A DNA stretch of 64,000 nt from positions 186,001-250,000 of the forward strand of contig NZ_BMEQ01000002.1 of NCBI RefSeq assembly GCF_014636775.1, given 5' to 3'. Made by a program: the position numbers and the translations under genes. Under the pieces are notes generated by a model, which made no database searches, was not told the DNA's origin, and saw only the letters and a program-made list of their open reading frames with translations. This stretch comes from Kocuria dechangensis. GTDB lineage: Bacteria; Actinomycetota; Actinomycetes; Actinomycetales; Micrococcaceae. Of the stretch, positions 57,623 to 64,000 are shown piece after piece. Each line of letters begins with the position of its first letter. Position 1 is the stretch's first letter.

Positions 57623-57707
57623 GAGTGTGATCTTGGTCGAATTGTCAGGACATGCGCGCGCCCCGTCGTGCCCGCCGCGCCCTCTCCGGTGCGCCCCGTC
57701 CGCCCGC

Positions 57708-58907
57708 TCAGCGGAAAGCGGAGATCCCCGTCAGGTGCTGGCCGAGCACCAGGGTGTGCACCTCGTCGGTGCCCTCGTACGTGCGCACCGACTCCAGGTT
57801 GTTGGCGTGGCGCAGCGGCGAGTGCTCCAGGGTGATGCCGTTGCCGCCCAGCATGGTCCGGGCCTCCCGGCAGACCTCGATCGCGATCCGGCAGTTGTTG
57901 AGCTTGCCCACCGAGATCATGTGGTTCTCCAGCCGCCCGGCGTCCTTGAGCCGGCCGATGCGCAGCGCCAGCAGCTGGCCCTTCTGGATCTCGAGGGCCA
58001 TGTTGACGAGCTTCTCCTGGGAGAGCTGGTACGCCGCGAGCGGCTTGTCGAACTGGATGCGCTGCTGCGAGTACGCCAGGGCCGCGTCGAAGCTGTCCCG
58101 GGCGGCGCCAAGGGCGCCCCAGACGATGCCGTAGCGGGCCTCGTTGAGGCACGAGAAGGGCCCGCGGAGGCCGGGGTTCTCGGGCAGGATCGCGTCGGCC
58201 GGCAGCCGGACGCCCTCGAGGGCGATGTCGCACTGGATCGAGGCGCGCATCGACAGCTTCGGCTCGATCGGGGTGGCCGTGAAGCCCGGCGTCGAGGTGG
58301 GCACCAGGAAGCCCCGGACCCGCGCCCGGCCGCTCTCGTCGACGGCCTTCGCCCAGATGACGGCGACGTCGGCGATGGAGGCGAGGCCGATCCAGCGCTT
58401 CGCGCCGTCGAGCACCCACTCGTCGCCGTCGCGCACCGCCGTGGTCGCCATGGTGGAGGGATCCGAGCCCGCCGTCGGCTCGGTGAGGCCGAAGCACCCG
58501 ACGATCTCGCCGGCGGCCATGCCGGGCAGCCAGCGCTGCTTCTGCTCCTCGGAGCCGTGCTTGGCGATCGCGGACATGGCGAGCGAGCCCTGGACCGAGA
58601 CGAACGTGCGCAGCCCCGAGTCCCCGGCCTCCAGCTCCTGCATGGCGATGCCGTACTGCACGGCGGACTTCCCGGCGCAGCCGTAGCCCTGGATGTGCAT
58701 GCCCAGCAGGCCGAGCGCCGCCATCTCGGGCACGATCTCCCGCGGGAAGACGGCGTCGGCGTACCACCCGGCGATGTTCGGGCGGATCCGCCGGTCCACG
58801 AACTCCCGCACGGCATCCCGGGTCTCGAGCTCCTCCGGGCTGAGGTCGGACTCGAGGTCCAGCAGATCGGTGACGGCGGTCGCGGGGACGGCAGGGGCGG
58901 TGTTCAT
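57708..58907 (-). CDS. Acyl-CoA dehydrogenase (glutaryl-CoA dehydrogenase-like)
   Basis: A 399-residue flavoprotein. FAD/substrate signatures are 'GCFGLTEPTAGSDPSTMATT' near residue 136 and 'KRWIGLASIADVAVIWAK'. The catalytic base is Glu378 in 'RTYEGTDEVHTLVLG', the position used by glutaryl-CoA dehydrogenase. The ATG at 58907 was chosen because AGGAGG lies 6 nt before it; longer open extensions upstream lack a ribosome site. It may act on glutaryl-CoA or a short branched acyl-CoA. It is divergent from enoyl-CoA hydratase and TRAP transporter genes, across a gap with several repeats. Confidence 0.92.
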   Translation of the reverse strand: MNTAPAVPATAVTDLLDLESDLSPEELETRDAVREFVDRRIRPNIAGWYADAVFPREIVPEMAALGLLGMHIQGYGCAGKSAVQYGIAMQELEAGDSGLRTFVSVQGSLAMSAIAKHGSEEQKQRWLPGMAAGEIVGCFGLTEPTAGSDPSTMATTAVRDGDEWVLDGAKRWIGLASIADVAVIWAKAVDESGRARVRGFLVPTSTPGFTATPIEPKLSMRASIQCDIALEGVRLPADAILPENPGLRGPFSCLNEARYGIVWGALGAARDSFDAALAYSQQRIQFDKPLAAYQLSQEKLVNMALEIQKGQLLALRIGRLKDAGRLENHMISVGKLNNCRIAIEVCREARTMLGGNGITLEHSPLRHANNLESVRTYEGTDEVHTLVLGQHLTGISAFR

Positions 58908-58970
58908 GGGGATCCTCCTGGGAGTCGGGACAGGCGGGCGCCTCCCTCGAGAATTCCGCATTTGTGAGCC

Positions 58971-58987
58971 GCGCAACAGCATTGCGC
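58971..58987. promoter_or_regulatory. Inverted repeat in the acyl-CoA dehydrogenase upstream region
   Basis: GCGCAA (58971-58976) and TTGCGC (58982-58987) are perfect arms around CAGCA, 64 bp upstream of the dehydrogenase start. They are followed by TTGACC (58994-58999) on plus. It is a candidate operator for the divergent promoters. Confidence 0.4.
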
Positions 58988-58999
58988 AGATTATTGACC

Positions 59000-59030
59000 A
59001 ATAGGTATCACTGAGGTGGAAAACAGGTAT
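59000..59030. repeat. Direct repeats AAYAGGTAT in the divergent gap
   Basis: AATAGGTAT (59000-59008) and AACAGGTAT (59022-59030) are spaced 22 bp, about two helical turns. This AT-rich stretch may bind an activator of one of the divergent genes. Confidence 0.4.
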
Positions 59031-59056
59031 TCGACGTTTCATAGTCGGTCGTGGAA

Positions 59057-59074
59057 ATGTGAGCTGCGATACAT
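59057..59074. promoter_or_regulatory. Weak CRP/GlxR-like box upstream of the enoyl-CoA hydratase
   Basis: ATGTGA-GCTGCG-ATACAT keeps the outer ATGT/ACAT symmetry and TGTGA half but has a degenerate right half. It ends 27 bp before the GTG start. Confidence 0.35.
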
Positions 59075-59101
59075 CCCCGGCCCGTCCTGGAGGAAACCGC
59101 C

Positions 59102-59908
59102 GTGCCCGACCTGCTTCCGTGCTCCCCACCGCCTGCCCCGCCCCGGGTCCGCATCGACCGCGTGGGCGCCGTCGCCGTCGTGACGATCGAGGACCCGTCC
59201 CGCCGCAACGTGCTCGGCGCGGAGCTGCGCCGGCGCCTGCGGACTGCCCTCGCCGAGCTGGCGGCGGACCGGACGGCGGGGGCCGTGGTGATCACGGGGG
59301 CAGGGGCCTGCTTCAGCGGCGGCGGCGACCTCGCCGCGATGCCCCCTTCCGGTCCGGAGGAGGCCGCCGCCCGGATGGCGGACGTGGCAGCCCTGGTCCA
59401 GGAGCTCGCGTCGATGAGCAAGCCGGTCGTCGCGGCGGTGGCCGGACCCGCGGCCGGCGTGGCGGTCGGGCTGGTGTGCTGCTGCGACGTCGTCGTCGCG
59501 GGCGAGGGCGCCCGGTTCCTCCTGCCGTTCACCCGGCTGGGGCTGATGCCGGACGGCGGGCTGGTGCACTCCCTGGCCCAGCGGGTGGGCCCGGCCCGGG
59601 CCCGGACGCTCCTGCTCGAGGCCGCCCCCGTGGACGCGCGGACCGCCCTGGGCATGGGCCTCGCGGACCGGGTGGTGGCCGACGCGGACGTGCTGGACGC
59701 CGCGGTCGCCCGGGCCGCGGAGCTCGCCACCCGCGCCCCGCTGGCCGTCGCCGCGGTGAAACGGGGTCTCCGGGAGGCCTCGGAGTCCCTCGAGGACGCC
59801 CTGGCCCTCGAACGGGCCCACCAGCCCCAGCTCTTCGGGACGGCCGACTTCCTGGAGGGCAAGCAGTCCTTCTTCACGAAGCGCGCCCCCGTCTTCTCCG
59901 GGCACTGA
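59102..59908 (+). CDS. Enoyl-CoA hydratase/isomerase family protein
   Basis: A 268-residue crotonase. The first oxyanion element 'ACFSGGGDLAAM' near residue 77 and the second 'AAVAGPAAGVAVGLVCCCDVV' near residue 115 are present. The catalytic Glu of classical hydratases is replaced: 'GGNE' becomes 'GVAVG', and the second position reads 'FTRLGLMPDGG', so an isomerase-type or other crotonase reaction (e.g. PaaG/PaaB-like) is more likely than simple hydration. The GTG start has GGAGGAAA upstream. It precedes the TRAP transporter genes by 30 bp. Confidence 0.85.
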   Translation: MPDLLPCSPPPAPPRVRIDRVGAVAVVTIEDPSRRNVLGAELRRRLRTALAELAADRTAGAVVITGAGACFSGGGDLAAMPPSGPEEAAARMADVAALVQELASMSKPVVAAVAGPAAGVAVGLVCCCDVVVAGEGARFLLPFTRLGLMPDGGLVHSLAQRVGPARARTLLLEAAPVDARTALGMGLADRVVADADVLDAAVARAAELATRAPLAVAAVKRGLREASESLEDALALERAHQPQLFGTADFLEGKQSFFTKRAPVFSGH

Positions 59909-59938
59909 GCACGCCCCGTCACACGTCGAAAGGTCGTC

Positions 59939-61114
59939 ATGAGGACAACGAAGACTCAACTCGCAGCCCTGGCCGCGGTCTCGCTGCTGGGCCTGTCCGG
60001 GTGCGCCGCGGCCGAGGCCGAGGAACCCCTGGGCCCCAACGGCCTGCCCCAGCAGCTGGTGTGGTCCACCTACAACGTGGGCACGGGCACCTACAACGAC
60101 CTCGCCGCCATCGCCAACACGCTCACGACCGAGGAGGGGGTGCAGGTGCGCCTCATGACGGCGGACACCGGCATCGGCCGGCTCGCCCCGCTCGTGAACG
60201 GCACCGTGGACTACTCCCGGGCCGGCGACGAGTACTACTACGCCTTCGAGGGCGACTACGAGTACGCCAGCGCCGAGTGGGGCCCGCAGGACATCCGCAT
60301 GGTGTGGGCGCCGCCGGGCAACTACGGGCTGCTGGTGCGCGAGGACAGCGGCATCGACTCCTTCGAGGACCTCGAGGGCAAGCGGTTCCCCAAGCTGACC
60401 GCCAACACCTCGATCAACAACAAGATGGAGGGCTTCCTCAACTACGGCGGCCTCGGCTGGGAGGACGTGGAACAGGTCCCCATCGCGTACGGCGAGCAGA
60501 TCGCCGGCCTCGAGGGCGGCCAGATCGACGCGATGTACCAGAACGTCGTGGGCTCCAACATCGAGGAGCTCGCGAGCAAGACCGACGTCAAGTGGCTCAC
60601 CTTCGACGACCCCGACCCGGCCCGCTACCGCACCTGGAAGGAGCTCGCCCCCATGGTCACGGTCGGCGAGGTCACGGGCGGCGCCGGCATGGAGGAGGGC
60701 GAGAGCGCCCGCGTCCTCGAGTACACGATCCCCCTCACCACCCTGGGCTCCCGCGACGCGGACGAGGTCCACGGCGTGGTGCGGGCCATCGCCGAGAACT
60801 TCGAGCACTACGAGGGCACCACCCCGGACGCCAAGCAGTTCAGCTTCGAGGCCGTGCTCAAGGAGCCCCTGGTCGTCCCCTTCCACGAGGGCACCGTCCG
60901 CTACTTCGAGGAGCAGGGCGTGTGGACCGAGGAGCTCGAACGGAAGAACGACGCGCTGATCGAGCGCGGCGAGAGGATGCGCGAGGCGTGGCCCGGGGTC
61001 GTGGAGGCGTCCTCGGAGGAGGATCTCGCCGCGAACTGGGCGGCCTGGAAGAAGACCGAGCTGGACGGCGAACCGACCACCGAGATCGACGAAGGGACCG
61101 ACGATGAGGACTGA
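59939..61114 (+). CDS. TAXI family TRAP transporter solute-binding lipoprotein
   Basis: 391 residues. Lipobox LSGC with the lipidated Cys22. 'STYNVGTGTYNDLAAIANTL' near residue 40 is the TAXI signature (G-T-G-x-Y), and 'DYSRAGDEYYYAFEG' and 'GGQIDAMYQNVVGSNIEELA' follow. It captures a carboxylate or amino acid-like ligand outside the membrane for the fused permease encoded next, whose start overlaps this gene by 11 bp. The C-terminal tail is acidic ('DEGTDDED'). The RBS is GAAAGG 7-8 nt before the ATG. Confidence 0.92.
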   Translation: MRTTKTQLAALAAVSLLGLSGCAAAEAEEPLGPNGLPQQLVWSTYNVGTGTYNDLAAIANTLTTEEGVQVRLMTADTGIGRLAPLVNGTVDYSRAGDEYYYAFEGDYEYASAEWGPQDIRMVWAPPGNYGLLVREDSGIDSFEDLEGKRFPKLTANTSINNKMEGFLNYGGLGWEDVEQVPIAYGEQIAGLEGGQIDAMYQNVVGSNIEELASKTDVKWLTFDDPDPARYRTWKELAPMVTVGEVTGGAGMEEGESARVLEYTIPLTTLGSRDADEVHGVVRAIAENFEHYEGTTPDAKQFSFEAVLKEPLVVPFHEGTVRYFEEQGVWTEELERKNDALIERGERMREAWPGVVEASSEEDLAANWAAWKKTELDGEPTTEIDEGTDDED

Positions 61115-63137
61115 GACCCGGATGACGCCCTTCTGGAGGGCGGTCGTGATCGTGCTGACCGTCCTGGGCGTGCTGCTGGCCATGAACCAGGTGTTCTTCT
61201 GGAACCTGTTCGGCCTGGCCCTGCTGACCAACTCCTACCTGTACCTGGTGATGGCCTGCTTCCTGCCGGTCGTGTTCATCGTCAACCCCCTGCGCAAGGT
61301 GCCGCTGGCCGAGAAGGTCGAGGCCACGCAGGGCTCCGGGCAGGCGGCCGCCGCGCTCGAGTCCCCGGTCCGGTGGTACGACGTCGCCCTCATGCTCGTC
61401 TCGGCCGCGGCGTGCGTGTACTTCGCGTTCAACGGGACGCGGATCAAGAACTTCGGGTGGGAGTTCATGGCGCCCGCCGTCGCCACGGTCGCGGCCTTCG
61501 TGCTGTGGGCCGTGGTCCTGGAGGTCCTCCGCCGGACCGGCGGGCTCGCGGTGACCGTCATCGCCCTGGTCTTCTCCCTCTACCCGCTCGTCGCCGAACG
61601 GCTGCCGATCGGCGTCCTGCAGGGCGTCACCTACGACCTGCCGACGCTGGCGCAGGTGCACGCCATGGGCGCGGAGAGCATCCTGGGCCTGCCCATCCAG
61701 ACCGCCGCGACCATCCTGGTGGGCTTCCTCGTCTTCGGCGTGGCGCTCCAGCACACCGGGGGCGCCGACTTCTTCCACAACCTCGCGATGTCGATCTTCG
61801 GCCGGTACCGCGGCGGGGCGGCGAAGGTCTCCGTGGCCAGCAGCGCGGCCATGGGCATGATGAGCGGCAGCGCGGTCTCCAACGTCCTGACCACGGGCCC
61901 CATGACGATCCCGGCCATGAAGCGCTCCGGGTTCAGCCCCACCTACGCCGGCGGCATCGAGGCCACGGCGTCCTCCGGGGGATCCATCACCCCGCCCATC
62001 ATGGGCACCGCGGCCTTCCTCATGGTCTCCTTCGTGGGCGTGCCCTACACCGAGATCCTGGTCGCGGCGACCATCCCCGCCGTCCTCTACTTCCTTGGCA
62101 TCTACCTGCAGGTGGACGGCTACGCGGCCCGCCGGGGCCTGCGCGGCGTGCCCGTGGACCGGCTGCCGCGGACCGTGGCGACCCTCGTGGCCGGCTGGCC
62201 CTACGTCCTCGCCCTCATGCTGCTGACCGGCCTGCTGTTCGTCACGAACTCCGAGACCCAGGTGCCCTACTACGTCATCGCGGTGCTGCTCGCCGTGGCC
62301 GTCCTGCGGCCCGGCAGGACGTTCGGCCCGCGCGAGTTCACGGAGTTCCTCGTGGACTCCGGCAGGACGCTGAGCAGCATCATCGGCATCATCGCCGGCG
62401 TGGGCCTCATCGTCGGCGGTCTCACGGCAACCGGCGTGAGCCTGTCCCTGGCCCGCGAGCTCGTCGCGCTGGTGGGGGACAACGTGGTCCTGATCCTCAT
62501 CGCCGGTGCGGTGACCTGCTTCATCATGGGCATGGGCATGACGATCTCGGCGGCCTACGTCTTCCTGGCCATCGTCATGGTCCCCGCGGTCATCGACCTG
62601 GGCGTCAACCCGCTCGCGGCCCACCTGTTCGTCATCTACTGGGCCTCCGTCTCCTACATCACCCCGCCCGTGGGCCTGGCCGCCTTCGCGGCGGCCGGTC
62701 TGGCCAAGGCGCCGGCGATGGCCACGAGCGTCGCGGCCATGAAGCTCGGCGCGGTGAAGTACATCGTCCCCTTCGGCTTCGCCCTCAACCCCGCGCTCGT
62801 GGCGCAGGACTCGCCCGGCCGGATCGTGCTGGCCTTCGCGCTGAGCATCGTGGGGGTCTACGCCCTGGCCTCGGCGATCGAGGGCTGGACGGTCGGCTTC
62901 GACCGGCGGATGCCGGTGCTGTTCCGGGTCACGGCCGCGGTCGGCGGGTTCCTGCTGTTCCTGCCCACGGCGCTCGCCGCCGTCGTCGGCCTCGCCCTGG
63001 TGGCCGGGAGCGTGCTGCTCACCTTCCTCACCGTGCGGCCGGCCCCCGAGGCCGAGCGGGGGGACGCGCCCGAGCCCGCGGCCGACGACGACGCCGTTCC
63101 CGCCCCGGCCACCGCCGCGGCCCCCGCGACCCTCTGA
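61104..63137 (+). CDS. TRAP transporter fused permease (4TM + 12TM)
   Basis: 677 residues containing both TRAP membrane subunits in one chain, the usual partner of TAXI binding proteins. The N-terminal four helices (about 11-150) are the DctQ-like part. The DctM-like part includes 'GMMSGSAVSNVLTTGPMTIPAMKRSG' near residue 255, 'ATASSGGSITPPIMGTAAFLM' and the repeated late motif 'VSYITPPVGLAAFAAAGLAK' near residue 515. A Pro/Ala-rich cytoplasmic tail ends it. It couples uptake to Na+ or H+. It lies between two crotonase genes, so the cargo probably becomes a CoA ester. Confidence 0.93.
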   Translation: MRTETRMTPFWRAVVIVLTVLGVLLAMNQVFFWNLFGLALLTNSYLYLVMACFLPVVFIVNPLRKVPLAEKVEATQGSGQAAAALESPVRWYDVALMLVSAAACVYFAFNGTRIKNFGWEFMAPAVATVAAFVLWAVVLEVLRRTGGLAVTVIALVFSLYPLVAERLPIGVLQGVTYDLPTLAQVHAMGAESILGLPIQTAATILVGFLVFGVALQHTGGADFFHNLAMSIFGRYRGGAAKVSVASSAAMGMMSGSAVSNVLTTGPMTIPAMKRSGFSPTYAGGIEATASSGGSITPPIMGTAAFLMVSFVGVPYTEILVAATIPAVLYFLGIYLQVDGYAARRGLRGVPVDRLPRTVATLVAGWPYVLALMLLTGLLFVTNSETQVPYYVIAVLLAVAVLRPGRTFGPREFTEFLVDSGRTLSSIIGIIAGVGLIVGGLTATGVSLSLARELVALVGDNVVLILIAGAVTCFIMGMGMTISAAYVFLAIVMVPAVIDLGVNPLAAHLFVIYWASVSYITPPVGLAAFAAAGLAKAPAMATSVAAMKLGAVKYIVPFGFALNPALVAQDSPGRIVLAFALSIVGVYALASAIEGWTVGFDRRMPVLFRVTAAVGGFLLFLPTALAAVVGLALVAGSVLLTFLTVRPAPEAERGDAPEPAADDDAVPAPATAAAPATL

Positions 63138-63152
63138 CCGGAAGGACCCGTC

Positions 63153-64000
<848 letters not shown>

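Noticed and set aside
58908-59129. An N-terminal extension of the acyl-CoA dehydrogenase to 59129
   Set aside because: The extension overlaps the repeat-rich promoter region and has no homology. AGGAGG precedes the ATG at 58907.

Overview
The window is high-GC DNA (mostly about 70-75% GC) with short gaps, many ATGA/GTGA stop-start overlaps, frequent GTG starts and several probable leaderless promoters. This is typical of an actinobacterium. The gene content points to the Micrococcaceae (Kocuria/Arthrobacter-like): an nrtR-nadA-nadB-nadC-cysteine desulfurase operon, a DUF6318-like lipoprotein beside a PKD-domain protein, a CstR/CsoR-type operator and many CoA-dependent catabolic genes. The genus is inferred from gene content and not proven. 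I see no rRNA, tRNA, CRISPR array, insertion sequence, phage gene or replication origin.

Layout. 1-4770: a MarR-controlled catabolic module, with a minus-strand operon (SDR, amidohydrolase, acyl-CoA dehydrogenase running off the left edge), the divergent marR gene and an acyl-CoA ligase. Similar inverted repeats lie in front of both the operon and the ligase. 4903-5430: a small secreted protein. 5454-11258: the de novo NAD operon with its NrtR regulator. 11482-15140: a run of exported proteins (DUF6318-like lipoprotein, PKD protein, aryl-sulfate sulfotransferase), including a strikingly AT-rich patch. 15448-25376: assorted housekeeping and stress genes: VOC proteins, a methyltransferase-AraC pair, two rhodaneses behind a CstR-type operator, tandem Old Yellow Enzymes, ArsI-like lyase, TRIC channel, Ogt, cupin and a spore-photoproduct-lyase-family radical SAM enzyme. 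25509-33685: Rieske/FAD oxidoreductase, GH15 glycosidase, TspO-like protein, an oxidoreductase, a zinc alcohol dehydrogenase and an ion-channel-like protein.

33925-40682: amine catabolism (copper amine oxidase, APC permease, His-rich membrane protein, FeaR-like AraC regulator) followed by enoyl-CoA hydratase and a MaoC protein. 40696-42480: a probable N-acetylglutaminylglutamine amidotransferase. 42687-46920: two small multi-pass membrane proteins of unknown function (one DUF5058) in an operon with an M20 amidohydrolase and an amidase; this is the best candidate for an undescribed uptake-and-hydrolysis system. 47096-50209: a tripartite tricarboxylate transporter (TctCBA), then a universal stress protein and an MFS permease. 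52131-64000: acyl-CoA and ketone-body genes (thiolase, GAF/PucR-type regulator, 3-hydroxybutyrate dehydrogenase-like SDR, MFS exporter, acyl-CoA dehydrogenase, two enoyl-CoA hydratases) and a TAXI-type TRAP transporter.

The dominant theme is scavenging of organic acids, amines and amides. Substrates enter through TctABC, TRAP-TAXI, APC and perhaps the DUF5058 pair, are released or oxidised by amidases and amine oxidase, and are burned as CoA esters. Repeated GTGA-N6-TCAC boxes in front of several of these genes suggest a shared CRP/GlxR-type carbon control.
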